Source: Clostridia bacterium (lineage in GTDB: Bacteria; Bacillota; Clostridia; Christensenellales; Borkfalkiaceae). From it: DNA of 51,820 nucleotides. Location: assembly GCA_017504795.1 (NCBI GenBank), contig JAFVQM010000008.1, positions 1 to 51,820 on the forward strand, in the 5' to 3' direction. The translations under genes were made by a program, and so were the position numbers. Position 1 is the stretch's first letter. Each line of letters begins with the position of its first letter. Below the pieces are notes generated by a model. The model had not been told where the DNA came from and made no database searches. It was given only the letters and a program-made list of their open reading frames with translations. Shown here in pieces: positions 40,474-49,278 of the stretch.

Positions 40474-41225
40474 TGACCGTTTCTTTTTACATGCTTTGGT
40501 GGCAATTCTTACTTCTCGCTATCGGCTCGTATTTAATGGGCAACGTTAACTTTGCAATAATAATTTCAAAACTCAAAAAGAAAGATATTAGAACTTTGGG
40601 TAGCGGTAACCCCGGTACTTTGAATATGAGTAGAAATTTCGGGCTTGGCATCGGCGTTCTCACACTTTTACTAGATATCATAAAGGGCGCATTACCCACC
40701 TTTTTAGGCTATATTATATATAAGGATATGTTCTTTGAAGGAACTACGCTTCCTATAAACGAAATTGCAAAAGTAGGCTGTGGCTTTTTTGCAGTGCTTG
40801 GGCATATCTTTCCAGTGTTTATGAAGTTTAAGGGCGGAAAGGGTATTGCAACCACTATCGGTGTGTTTTTAGTTTGCGACCCGTTAGTTGCGCTAATTAG
40901 CGGTGCGCTTGCTATCGCGTTTATTTTAATTACCGAAATAGGCGCAATGGGCTCGTTTATAGCAACAACGCCGGGCGCGTTTATGGCGTGCTTGTCGGTT
41001 TATAAAAACTACTTTGAAGGTCAAGCGCCAACACCGCTTAACTATGCGTTAATTGCGCTTACTAATCTATTTATCGTAGGGATTATCTTTTTAACGTGGT
41101 ACGCGCACAGAAAAAATATCGAGCGAATGCTCACTGGCGAAGAACACCCAACCAACTGGCTACAAATGATACGCGAATCGAAAATAAAGCGCAAAAACAA
41201 AAAAAATAAAACTGAAAACGATTAG
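40473..41225 (+). CDS. plsY: Acyl-phosphate glycerol-3-phosphate acyltransferase
   Basis: 250 residues, six or seven helices. Conserved loops: GNVNFAI, GSGNPGTLNMSR, DIIKGALP, GHIFPVFMKFKGGKGIATT. First acylation step of phospholipid synthesis, in the membrane. About 40 residues longer than typical because of a basic C-terminal tail. The common partner gpsA is not present; spoIVA follows. Confidence 0.95.
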   Translation: MTVSFYMLWWQFLLLAIGSYLMGNVNFAIIISKLKKKDIRTLGSGNPGTLNMSRNFGLGIGVLTLLLDIIKGALPTFLGYIIYKDMFFEGTTLPINEIAKVGCGFFAVLGHIFPVFMKFKGGKGIATTIGVFLVCDPLVALISGALAIAFILITEIGAMGSFIATTPGAFMACLSVYKNYFEGQAPTPLNYALIALTNLFIVGIIFLTWYAHRKNIERMLTGEEHPTNWLQMIRESKIKRKNKKNKTEND

Positions 41226-41254
41226 CATAATTATAAAAATCTTCTCATATACAT
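41225..41254 (+). promoter_or_regulatory. Sigma-E-like promoter of spoIVA
   Basis: GCATAATT (41225-41232), 13 bp, CATATACAT (41246-41254), close to the mother-cell sigma-E pattern. spoIVA is a sigma-E gene in studied sporulators. GGGAGG ribosome site follows. Confidence 0.55.
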
Positions 41255-41281
41255 CTATTAGTATTCGGGAGGATTTTTTTA

Positions 41282-42760
41282 ATGGAAAAGTTCGATATTT
41301 ATAAGGACGTCGCCAAGCGTTCCGGCGGTGACATTTATATCGGTGTAGTAGGTCCCGTTAGAACGGGTAAATCGACGTTTATTACCAAGTTTATGGACTA
41401 TATGGTAACGCCGAATATATTAAACAAGCAAAAACTCAAAATGGCTATTGACGAAATGCCCCAGTCAGGCTCGGGCAAAACCATAACGACTACCGAGCCC
41501 AAGTTCGTTCCGGCAGAAGGCGTTAAAATCTCGGTTGGCAAGAAAGCGCAGGCAAAAGTTAGGCTTATAGACTGCGTTGGCTATATGGTAGAAGGTGCTC
41601 TCGGCGGTGATGAAGACGGGGCAGAACGCCTTGTTAAAACGCCGTGGTCAACTCAGCCTATGCCACTTAAAAAAGCAGCGGAAATCGGCACGGAAAAGGT
41701 TATTAAAGACCACTCAACCGTAGGCGTTTTAGTAACGACTGACGGCTCGGTTTGCGATATCCCGCGCGAAAATTATATCGAGGCGGAAGAAAGGGTGGTT
41801 GAAGATTTAAGAAAGTGCGGTAAGCCTTTCGTAATCGTTCTAAACACCGCCGATAAAAACGGCGAAAACGCCCAAAAACTTGCCGATAGTTTAACCGATA
41901 AATACGGTGTAAAGGTAATAAAATGCAACCTTTTAGAAGTGGGTGAAGACGGGCTTAACGAAATTTTAGAAAATTTACTTTTAGAGTTCCCGCTTAAAAC
42001 GTTTGACGTAACGCTACCTAAATGGCTACAAGTTTTACCAAGCGATAGCCCTATCATTTTAGATATAGTAAACAAAATTAAAGACGTTGCGCCCATAGTT
42101 TCTAAAATGAAACACTATAAAGTTATTGAAGACGCGCTCTCGTCAGTAGACTCGGTTGAAACCGTTTCAAAATCGGTTGCTATGCTAGATAACGGCTCGG
42201 CTAAATACGACCTTAAAATTAAAGACGGGTTGTTTTACGACACGCTATCTCAAATTTCGGGCGATAAAATCGAAAGCGACTACGAACTTATTAGTTACGT
42301 TAAAGAACTTTGCGTTGCAAAAAATAACTACCGTAAGTTAAAATCTGCGCTTAGCGAAGTTGACGAGGGCGGTTACGGTATAGTTATACCCGAAAACTGC
42401 GATATGACTTTAAGCGAGCCCGAAGTTATTCGCCAAGGCGGTAGATACGGCGTTAAAATTAAGGCAAACACGTCTTGTATGCACCTACTTAAAATAGGCT
42501 TATCGGCTGACGTTTCGCCCATCTCAGGCACCGAAAAACAATGCCGTGATTTTGCCGAATTTTTGAAAAACGAGTATCAAGAAAACCCCGAAAAAGTTTG
42601 GAAAACCGACGTTTTTGGTAAACAACTTTGTTCTCTCGTTAGCGAAGAAATTATGCAAAAAATCGGCTCTATGCGTCAAGACACTAAAAACAAAATGCGA
42701 AAGACCGTTACTAGAATTGTAAATGAAGGTAAGGGTGGGGTAATCTGCATCCTCCTTTAA
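41282..42760 (+). CDS. spoIVA: Stage IV sporulation protein A, spore coat morphogenetic ATPase
   Basis: 492 residues, full length. Walker A GPVRTGKSTF (about 24-33), the TITTTEPKFVP switch, the DCVGYMVEGALG block, and the C-terminal membrane-binding end GKGGVICILL. SpoIVA polymerises around the forespore with ATP hydrolysis and anchors the coat. Its presence shows that the organism belongs to an endospore-forming lineage. The stop codon TAA starts structured repeat copy C. Confidence 0.97.
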   Translation: MEKFDIYKDVAKRSGGDIYIGVVGPVRTGKSTFITKFMDYMVTPNILNKQKLKMAIDEMPQSGSGKTITTTEPKFVPAEGVKISVGKKAQAKVRLIDCVGYMVEGALGGDEDGAERLVKTPWSTQPMPLKKAAEIGTEKVIKDHSTVGVLVTTDGSVCDIPRENYIEAEERVVEDLRKCGKPFVIVLNTADKNGENAQKLADSLTDKYGVKVIKCNLLEVGEDGLNEILENLLLEFPLKTFDVTLPKWLQVLPSDSPIILDIVNKIKDVAPIVSKMKHYKVIEDALSSVDSVETVSKSVAMLDNGSAKYDLKIKDGLFYDTLSQISGDKIESDYELISYVKELCVAKNNYRKLKSALSEVDEGGYGIVIPENCDMTLSEPEVIRQGGRYGVKIKANTSCMHLLKIGLSADVSPISGTEKQCRDFAEFLKNEYQENPEKVWKTDVFGKQLCSLVSEEIMQKIGSMRQDTKNKMRKTVTRIVNEGKGGVICILL

Positions 42761-42905
42761 CCCCTTAGAAACTTCGTCTATCTTCGTTAACTGCTTCGTT
42801 TACGGACTTCGATAACCAAAAAGGTTTATCTCACCCCGTAAACTTCGCGAGCCTCGATATACTCGTTTCTAATGGCTTAAAGCATCGCTTAGCATAAGCA
42901 AATTA
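42757..42905 (+). repeat. Structured repeat family, copy C
   Basis: Begins with the spoIVA stop (TTTAACCCCTTAGAAACTTCG). Hairpin 42797-42846: GTTTACGG/CCGTAAAC outer stem, GATAACC-AAAAA-GGTT-T-ATC inner stem. It is followed by GCGAGCCTCGATATACTCG. About 65 bp are nearly identical to copy D, 8.7 kb away. Confidence 0.85.
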
Positions 42906-42910
42906 CTATT

Positions 42911-42938
42911 AAAAGCATAGGGATGCCTATGCTTTTTT
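42911..42938 (+). terminator. Terminator after repeat copy C
   Basis: AAAAGCATAGG-gatg-CCTATGCTTTTTTT. This serves spoIVA, so the repeat here is transcribed with it. Confidence 0.85.
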
Positions 42939-43088
42939 TGTATGTAAAATTATCTACGTGGTTGGTATTAAAAACCTAGGTTCTTGCTTTATATGATAAG
43001 ATGTAACGCGTGCGCATATAAAACGAGCGTTAAAGGTGTTCATACGTTTAATATAATATCCGCTAAAATAATAAAAAATTAGATAAAT

Positions 43089-43137
43089 TGTACAAATTTC
43101 GGGCATAACTACAAAATTAAGGGTTAAAATTTGTACA
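43089..43137. promoter_or_regulatory. Inverted repeat upstream of the MsmX-type gene
   Basis: TGTACAAATTT (43089-43099) and AAATTTGTACA (43127-43137), 11-bp perfect arms with a 27-bp gap; each arm also contains TGTACA. Candidate twin operator. Confidence 0.5.
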
Positions 43138-43146
43138 TATTGTATA

Positions 43147-43175
43147 TTGATTTTTGCGCGCGTGTGTGGTATTAT
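43147..43175 (+). promoter_or_regulatory. Promoter of the MsmX-type gene
   Basis: TTGATT (43147-43152), 17 bp, TATTAT (43170-43175), just after the inverted repeat. Confidence 0.65.
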
Positions 43176-43207
43176 TTTAGGGTAGAATTTATTTTGGAGG
43201 ATATATT

Positions 43208-44566
43208 ATGGCAGGCTTATTACTTGACCACATTTACAAAGTTTATCCGTCTGGCGTTCAAGCCGTAACGGACTTCACTCTTGATATTCAAGATAAAGAA
43301 TTTATCGTATTCGTAGGCCCATCTGGTTGTGGTAAATCAACCACTCTTCGTATGATAGCAGGTCTTGAAGAAATTTCTGACGGTGACCTTATTATCGACG
43401 GTATTAAGATGAACCTTATTCAACCCAAAGATAGAGATATCGCAATGGTATTCCAAAACTACGCACTCTATCCCCATATGACCGTTTACGATAACATGGC
43501 GTTCGGTCTTAAACTCCGCAAAATGCCCAAAGCAGAAATTGATGCGCGAGTTAAAGAAGCGGCTCGTATCTTAGGTCTTGAAACTTATCTTCAAAGAAAG
43601 CCTAAGGCATTATCTGGTGGTCAACGTCAACGTGTTGCGCTCGGTCGTGCAATCGTTCGTGAACCCAAAGTATTCCTTTTAGACGAACCTTTATCAAACC
43701 TTGACGCGAAACTTCGTGCTCAAATGCGTACTGAAATTACCAAACTTCACCACAGACTTGCAACCACTTTCATCTACGTTACTCACGACCAAGTTGAAGC
43801 AATGACGATGGGTACTCGTATCGTAGTTATGAAAGACGGTTTTATTCAACAAGTTGACGCGCCTCAAAAACTTTACGATTATCCCGCAAACGTATTCGTT
43901 GCAGGTTTCATCGGCACTCCGCGTATGAACTTCTTTGACGCTACCTTAACGGGTACTAAGAGCAAAGTTTACATTGAGTTTGAAGGTCAAAAACTTGAAC
44001 TTCCCAAAGCAAAAGTTGATACTATTATCAATCTTGAAGACTATCTTAACACTGGTAAGCAAGTTGTATTCGGCGTTCGCCCGGAAGACTTCCACGATGA
44101 AGAATCTTTCGTTAAGGCTAACCCCAAATCGCTTATCAACGTCAGAGTTGACGTAGTTGAAAAACTCGGTTCTGAAAGTTTACTTTACTGCGTATTCGCA
44201 GACCTTAACGAATCTGACCAAATTGAAAGTTTAGTTGAAGAACGCGTTCAATTGATCGCTAAGGTTGATAACCGTTCAACCACTTCTATCAACACCAAAG
44301 TTGACCTTGGTATCGACCTTATTCACACTCACTTATTCGATAAGGAAACTGAACTTTCTATCTTAGAAGGCGAAGGCACTAAGGCTTACGTTCCCGTTGT
44401 TGAACTTGAAAGACAAGCAAAACGCGCTGAAGAAGAAGCGAAAAAAGCCGCTGAATTAGAAGCGAAACTTGCAGCAAAACAAGCAGCAAAGGAAGCAAAA
44501 CTTGCAGCAAAACAAGCAAAAGTTGAACAGCCCAAAGAAGAACCTGCTGAAAAAACCGAAGAATAA
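43208..44566 (+). CDS. Multi-sugar ABC transporter ATPase (MsmX/UgpC type)
   Basis: 452 residues. ATPase 1-240: Walker A GPSGCGKST, signature LSGGQRQRVALGRAI, Walker B VFLLDEPLSNLDAK, switch His in VTHDQVEAMTMG; then the TOBE regulatory domain to about 390. No permease or binding protein is nearby, as expected for a shared ATPase that serves several carbohydrate importers. The last 50 residues are an Ala/Lys/Glu helix with repeated AAKQA units, absent from ordinary MsmX. Codons are those of a highly expressed gene. GGAGG site. Confidence 0.93.
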   Translation: MAGLLLDHIYKVYPSGVQAVTDFTLDIQDKEFIVFVGPSGCGKSTTLRMIAGLEEISDGDLIIDGIKMNLIQPKDRDIAMVFQNYALYPHMTVYDNMAFGLKLRKMPKAEIDARVKEAARILGLETYLQRKPKALSGGQRQRVALGRAIVREPKVFLLDEPLSNLDAKLRAQMRTEITKLHHRLATTFIYVTHDQVEAMTMGTRIVVMKDGFIQQVDAPQKLYDYPANVFVAGFIGTPRMNFFDATLTGTKSKVYIEFEGQKLELPKAKVDTIINLEDYLNTGKQVVFGVRPEDFHDEESFVKANPKSLINVRVDVVEKLGSESLLYCVFADLNESDQIESLVEERVQLIAKVDNRSTTSINTKVDLGIDLIHTHLFDKETELSILEGEGTKAYVPVVELERQAKRAEEEAKKAAELEAKLAAKQAAKEAKLAAKQAKVEQPKEEPAEKTEE

Positions 44567-44578
44567 TCTTTAATACAA

Positions 44579-44611
44579 AAGAGCCGATTTTGTTAAATCG
44601 GTTCTTTTTTT
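44579..44611 (+). terminator. Terminator after the MsmX-type gene
   Basis: AGAGCCGATTT-tgtt-AAATCGGTTCTTTTTTT. Confidence 0.88.
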
Positions 44612-44643
44612 GTGCAAAATTATATAAATTTTAGTTAAAACTC

Positions 44644-44672
44644 TTGCAAAAGGGGAGTGTATTAGTTATAAT
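44644..44672 (+). promoter_or_regulatory. Promoter of the CdaR-type regulator gene
   Basis: TTGCAA (44644-44649), 17 bp, TATAAT (44667-44672). Confidence 0.65.
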
Positions 44673-44711
44673 ATTTACAAAATTTATGCAATTTGCACAA
44701 AAAGGTAGTTT

Positions 44712-45758
44712 ATGGAAAGAGAACTTTTAAGAGTTTTAAGAGCAGTTAAAGACAAAACGGGAATTGAAGTTCAGGCAATTTCAGATAGTGGCGTATACTA
44801 CGCTAGCACTATGAGTAATTTTATTCCCGTAAAGCAAGAAGATTTTTCTTCTAATCAAGACGTTTTTTGTGACAGCGAGTACACTTACTTTAAGTTTAGT
44901 TTTGGCGGTAGCAAGTTTTTAGGGTTAATATTCGGCACGAGCGAGCACGAGAAAAACTATGCCAACTTAATTATAGGCTATATCGAAATGAGCCAAACTA
45001 AAAACACTCACTTGTCGTATGACGAAGAAATCAGTTTAATCATAACGGGTAATTCTACTAAAAGTAGAACGCTACACTTTATGAACAAGTATTCTACCCC
45101 CAAAGCGCCGTGTTACGTGTCCTACGTAAAGTGCCCAGAAGGTAGAGCCTTTGAAGTTCAAGAGTTTATTAGAAGTTATTATCCAGAAAACGGCGGGGTT
45201 ATAGCCTTGTCGCAAGACAGCGTAGCGTGTGTTAAGTATATCGAAAAGGACGAAGTTTTAGACTTAACTTCCCCGTCAAAACAAGCCGAAACGTTTAAGC
45301 GTTCTATTTTTGAAGAACTTGGCATAAACGTTATAGTGTACGTTGGCGGTGCGGTTAAAACTTTTGCCGACGTAGCGGTATCGTTTAATCAAGCGCTTGC
45401 AACCGAAAAAATGAGTGAAATTTTTGGTGTAGGCAGTGGCGTTTTAGCGTATAAAGACGTTATGCTCGCCAAAATCTTAGAAGATAACTCGCCAAACAAA
45501 ATTCGCGAGTACTATTCCGCGCTTTTAACGGGTGGCGAAGAAGAACTTTTAAGCGACGAAGAGTTAATGCTCACGGGGGACGCGTTTTTAGCAAATAATC
45601 TAAACGTTTCCGAAACGGCAAGAGAGATGTATATCCATAGAAATACCTTAATTTATCGCATTGACAAGATTGAAAGATTAACGGGGCTTGATATTCGCAA
45701 GTTTTCAGACGCGTTAAATTTTAGAATATTATTTATTTTATCTAAGTTAAAAGGTTAA
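44712..45758 (+). CDS. CdaR/PucR-type transcriptional regulator
   Basis: 348 residues. A GGDEF-like middle region and the C-terminal PucR helix-turn-helix (ANNLNVSETAREMYIHRNTLIYRIDKIERLTGLDIRKF, about 292-330) are present. The N-terminal 120 residues are a probable ligand domain. Related regulators control sugar-diacid or purine use; here it lies next to the MsmX-type ATPase, so carbohydrate response is plausible but unproven. Confidence 0.85.
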   Translation: MERELLRVLRAVKDKTGIEVQAISDSGVYYASTMSNFIPVKQEDFSSNQDVFCDSEYTYFKFSFGGSKFLGLIFGTSEHEKNYANLIIGYIEMSQTKNTHLSYDEEISLIITGNSTKSRTLHFMNKYSTPKAPCYVSYVKCPEGRAFEVQEFIRSYYPENGGVIALSQDSVACVKYIEKDEVLDLTSPSKQAETFKRSIFEELGINVIVYVGGAVKTFADVAVSFNQALATEKMSEIFGVGSGVLAYKDVMLAKILEDNSPNKIREYYSALLTGGEEELLSDEELMLTGDAFLANNLNVSETAREMYIHRNTLIYRIDKIERLTGLDIRKFSDALNFRILFILSKLKG

Positions 45759-45767
45759 ACTATATTT

Positions 45768-47027
45768 ATGAATAAAAAACTTAAAAAGATACTTATTCCT
45801 ATTATTTGCGTGATAGGTTCGGTAGCCGTGTTTTTTCTCGGCTTTTTCACGAGAGAATTCACGTATTCTGACGTTCAGCGCGCAGTACTAAACATTTTAG
45901 ACAAGTACGAAAAATTCTACTATTATGAAGACGAAAACGTCGTAGATACTATATCCGACGCGATTTTCGATAAATATTCTACCTATATGACCAAGGAAGA
46001 GTACGAAGCCATCAAAAGCGAGGCAAACGGCGAAACCCAAGGCATAGGCGTAGGTTTTAACGTTGGCAGTTTGAAAATCGTTAGCGTAACTACTAATTCG
46101 CCTTGTGATAAAGCGGGTGTAAAGGCTGGTGGAACGGTTGTAAAAGTAGCGGTTAACGGCACGGATAAACCATTTACCACTTACGACGAGTTTTTTAGTA
46201 TTATGGACGGGGTTTCCCTTGGTGAAACGATAAATTTAACCGTTAACTATGGCGGAGCGGAAACGACGTATTCTGTTAAAAAAGAAGACTACAAGCGCTC
46301 GTACGTAACGTATAGAGATAACACGGGAACGTACAATTTTTTAGACGACGGCGGTATGAAACTAACGCTAAGAAACCTTGATAATATTGTAAAGCCCAGC
46401 ACGGCGTATATAAAATACGAGCAGTTTAGTGGGCGCGCTAGTGGGAGTGACGGGTCTGTCGGTCAACTGAAAACTGCACTTGATAGATTTAGAAGTAGCG
46501 GTAATAAAAACCTAATACTAGACCTTAGAGATAACGGCGGTGGGTATATGGACGTTTTGTCCGAAGTTGCAGGGCTTTTCGTTGAAAAAAGCGGTAATAA
46601 CCAAGTGTTATCTATTGCAAAAGACAAGTATAATAAAGTAAGTAAATTCTACGTTAAAAATAACGCCTACTCGTCCTACGGGTTTGAAAATATTATAGTT
46701 TTAGCAAACCAAAATACCGCGTCCGCTAGTGAAGTTTTAATAGGCGCTATGCTTGATTACGATACGCAAAATAAAGTAACCGTCGTACTAGACGGGCACT
46801 TAGAAAACGGTGAAACGGTGTATAGAAGTTTTGGTAAAGGCATAATGCAAACCACCTATCTCAACCTTGACGGTAGCGCCGTAAAAGTAACCACCGCTGA
46901 AATATTTTGGCCAAAGTCTAATATATCAATTCACAAAAAAGGGGTAACAACGGAGATATCTAGTAAGGTTAAAAACGCTGTAAACGGCAACGCTTACGAA
47001 TACGCGTTAAATCTTCTAAATAATTAA
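45768..47027 (+). CDS. S41-family C-terminal processing peptidase
   Basis: 419 residues. N-terminal membrane anchor (about 8-28), PDZ domain (about 85-170, GIGVGFNVGSLKIVSV...PCDKAGVKAGG) and S41 domain with the nucleophile Ser in NTASASEV and the general-base Lys in FGKGIMQT. Acts on the outer face of the membrane; relatives work in sporulation signalling or envelope maintenance. Starts 9 bp after the regulator gene. Confidence 0.93.
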   Translation: MNKKLKKILIPIICVIGSVAVFFLGFFTREFTYSDVQRAVLNILDKYEKFYYYEDENVVDTISDAIFDKYSTYMTKEEYEAIKSEANGETQGIGVGFNVGSLKIVSVTTNSPCDKAGVKAGGTVVKVAVNGTDKPFTTYDEFFSIMDGVSLGETINLTVNYGGAETTYSVKKEDYKRSYVTYRDNTGTYNFLDDGGMKLTLRNLDNIVKPSTAYIKYEQFSGRASGSDGSVGQLKTALDRFRSSGNKNLILDLRDNGGGYMDVLSEVAGLFVEKSGNNQVLSIAKDKYNKVSKFYVKNNAYSSYGFENIIVLANQNTASASEVLIGAMLDYDTQNKVTVVLDGHLENGETVYRSFGKGIMQTTYLNLDGSAVKVTTAEIFWPKSNISIHKKGVTTEISSKVKNAVNGNAYEYALNLLNN

Positions 47028-47053
47028 AAAAACGGCTTATAAGCCGTTTTTTT
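47026..47053. terminator. Bidirectional terminator after the S41 gene
   Basis: AAAAAACGGCTT-at-AAGCCGTTTTTTT between convergent genes. Confidence 0.88.
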
Positions 47054-47408
47054 AATGTTCGAAATAGTTCGATAAGGTAGAGAATACTTCTTCACTTGCA
47101 ACGTCTTTTATCGGGTTAAGATACTCGGGCTGATACTGTTTTTCTTGCGTAGTCTCTTTGGGGCTAGTTTCTTTTACCGACGAAATTAGCGTGGTAAGAA
47201 GTGGCATTATAGTTTTTATATCTATATTGCCGTTTATAACGTTTTTCATTTCGGGAGACTGCATCGTTTCGATAACTTTATCGTTCACCCCAAAAAGAGA
47301 AAGTAGTGGAGATATGCTTTGAAAGTCAAAATTTTGAAAAACTTCTTTTACACCGCTATTTCGATTAAGAAGAAAAATTACTATTAAAATAATAGGTAAA
47401 TAACTCAT
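47052..47408 (-). CDS. Hypothetical protein with N-terminal membrane anchor
   Basis: 118 residues. A hydrophobic start (LPIILIVIFLL, about 4-14) is followed by a helical soluble part containing SLFGVNDKVIETMQSPEMKNVINGN and TLISSVKE. Divergent from the 87-residue gene with about 60 bp between them, so possibly co-regulated. No family recognised. Confidence 0.6.
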   Translation of the reverse strand: MSYLPIILIVIFLLNRNSGVKEVFQNFDFQSISPLLSLFGVNDKVIETMQSPEMKNVINGNIDIKTIMPLLTTLISSVKETSPKETTQEKQYQPEYLNPIKDVASEEVFSTLSNYFEH

Positions 47409-47468
47409 AAAAAATCCTCACGTTTTAATAACTACTTGCATACAAATAAATTGTATATAGGAGGTTGT

Positions 47469-47732
47469 ATGCGAGATTTCAATAACTATTCAACGGGTTC
47501 AAAATCCCAAAAAGACACGATGGACGCCATTAAAAACTTTGCCGGTAAGTACGAGGGCGCTAGCGAGAACGAACTCATTTTAGAAATTATGAAAGAAGCC
47601 GAAAAAGGCAGGCGCAACGGAACGCTATCCGATAGCGATATAGATAGGTTCAAAAATATGCTTGAACCTATGTTAAACTCGGCGCAAAAACAAAAACTAC
47701 ATAAGGTAATTGAAAAGATTAAAAAGAGTTAG
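47469..47732 (+). CDS. Hypothetical 87-residue soluble helical protein
   Basis: The ATG at 47469 has TAGGAGG just upstream; an earlier TTG is not supported. Charged, helical, no Cys, no signal. The segment LEPMLNSAQKQKLHKVIEKIKK resembles the C-terminus of small Clostridia proteins of unknown role that pair with a membrane partner like the divergent neighbour. Its 3' end overlaps the convergent aminotransferase gene by 14 bp. Confidence 0.6.
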   Translation: MRDFNNYSTGSKSQKDTMDAIKNFAGKYEGASENELILEIMKEAEKGRRNGTLSDSDIDRFKNMLEPMLNSAQKQKLHKVIEKIKKS

Positions 47733-48849
47733 CAATTTCCTTTATTGCAGATATTAGCGCGTTAACTTCGCGCTTGGTGTTGTGCGGGCTAAGGGATACT
47801 CTTATTAGCCCGCCGTCGTCGGTATTTAACATTTTATGTATAAGCGGAGCACAATGAAACCCACCGCGAACTGCAATATCGTATTTATTAGATAGTATCT
47901 CAGTAACTTCGCCTGACGGTAAGTTGCTAATTGCAAACGAAACTATTCCCACGGGGTTTTTATTAGAGTAAATAGTAACGCCGTTTATAAACCCCAGTTT
48001 ATCTATGAGATAACCCGTGAGGTCTAAAAGATAGTTGGAAACGTAAGATAGGCTGTTTTCAACGTATCTAATGCCTTCTTCAAGCGAACAAATTGCGGGT
48101 AAATTTAGCGTTCCGCTTTCAAGTTTTTCGGGGTATACGTCGGGTTGAAAGGGGTTAAAACTCTCAGTTCCCGTACCGCCTTCGATAAGTGGGTTTACCG
48201 TAACTCTATCGCTCAATATCAAAACGCCTATACCTTGAATAGAATAAAGCCCTTTGTGCCCTGCAAGCGCTAGCATATCGATATTATACCTTGTAACGTC
48301 TATGGGGATATGTCCGCCTGCTTGCGCACCGTCTACGATAAATAGGGCTTTTTTATTTTTCAAAAACTCGCCTATTTCAAGTAGGTTTGCGCACTCGCCC
48401 GTCACGTTGCTAGATGCGTTTATAACTACGGCTGAAACGGTGCTATCGTAGTGGCTTTCTATATCGCTTGCCGTGATAAAACGCTTGTTTTTAGGCGTTA
48501 TAATATCAAGCGTTATATCGCCTTTCTTTTCAAGTGTGAAAAGCGGTCTTAGTACGCTGTTGTGTTCAAGAGCAGTCGTTAAAACTTTTCCCTTCGGAAT
48601 TCCGCCGTGAATAGCAAGGTTTATGGCTTCGGTGCAGTTTTTAGTAAAAATTACTCTCGATACGTTTTTGGCGTTAAAAAACTCGGCTACTTTTTTTCTG
48701 CACGAGTATACGTAAGACGACGCCGTTTGCGATAACCTATGTAAACTGCGCCCCGTGTTGGCGTTTAGGTATTTTATAACTGAAACCGTCGTATCTATTA
48801 CGTTTGAAGGCTTAAACCCACCGCTTGCCGCATTGTCAAAATAAATCAT
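47719..48849 (-). CDS. Cysteine desulfurase / selenocysteine lyase-like aminotransferase
   Basis: 376 residues from the ATG at 48847-48849 (AAGGTG site), starting MIYFDNAASGG. The PLP lysine is K199 in LALAGHKG. The catalytic Cys is C333 in RGGFHCAPLIHK, the group II (SufS/CsdB) arrangement. Second desulfurase in the window and distinct from the IscS type at 18714. It is divergent from a DUF3343 carrier gene, a partnership known from selenium and sulfur trafficking in Clostridia. Confidence 0.9.
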   Translation of the reverse strand: MIYFDNAASGGFKPSNVIDTTVSVIKYLNANTGRSLHRLSQTASSYVYSCRKKVAEFFNAKNVSRVIFTKNCTEAINLAIHGGIPKGKVLTTALEHNSVLRPLFTLEKKGDITLDIITPKNKRFITASDIESHYDSTVSAVVINASSNVTGECANLLEIGEFLKNKKALFIVDGAQAGGHIPIDVTRYNIDMLALAGHKGLYSIQGIGVLILSDRVTVNPLIEGGTGTESFNPFQPDVYPEKLESGTLNLPAICSLEEGIRYVENSLSYVSNYLLDLTGYLIDKLGFINGVTIYSNKNPVGIVSFAISNLPSGEVTEILSNKYDIAVRGGFHCAPLIHKMLNTDDGGLIRVSLSPHNTKREVNALISAIKEIANSF

Positions 48850-48959
48850 TACACACCTTAAATTAAAAATTTTAATAAAATATATAGTGCGGAAGTGTTT
48901 CCGCATATAAAATATATTATTTTTTAATAATATATATGCAAACGAAGGAGAAAATATTT

Positions 48960-49205
48960 ATGAAAAAGTACGTTGCCGTTTTTCGGTCAAGAACGGACGT
49001 TTTGTCCTTTATCGACGATATGAAAAAAAACTCTCAGTACGCTAAGGCGATTTCCACCCCAAAGCAAGCAAATATAGGTTGCGGAATTTCGGCGGAAATT
49101 ACTAGCCTTGGCGTTTATACCGCTAAAAAACTAATAAATAAAAATAGGTATAATTCCTTTCACGCCATTATTTTGATTGATAATAACCTAGTAAGGCGAA
49201 TTTAA
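48960..49205 (+). CDS. DUF3343 family, putative sulfur/selenium carrier
   Basis: 81 residues from the ATG at 48960 with AAGGAG. The family pattern 'STPK..NIGCGIS' is clear, with the single conserved Cys C41 followed by Gly. DUF3343 proteins are thought to carry persulfide or selenide from a desulfurase. The SufS-like gene lies next door in the opposite direction. A hairpin with a T-run ends the transcript inside the nth leader. Confidence 0.8.
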   Translation: MKKYVAVFRSRTDVLSFIDDMKKNSQYAKAISTPKQANIGCGISAEITSLGVYTAKKLINKNRYNSFHAIILIDNNLVRRI

Positions 49206-49224
49206 TAAAAAAAAGATTTGCTCT

Positions 49225-49278
49225 TTTTAGCCGTTGTGTGTTAAAATAAACTTAACGCCTAACGGCTTTTATTTTTTT
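49225..49278 (+). terminator. Terminator-like hairpin abutting the nth start codon
   Basis: AGCCGTT pairs with AACGGCT, with an inner GTTAA/TTAAC stem, then TTTATTTTTTT immediately before ATG. It ends the DUF3343 transcript and also overlaps the nth promoter (TTGCTC at 49218-49223, TAAAAT at 49242-49247). Confidence 0.6.
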
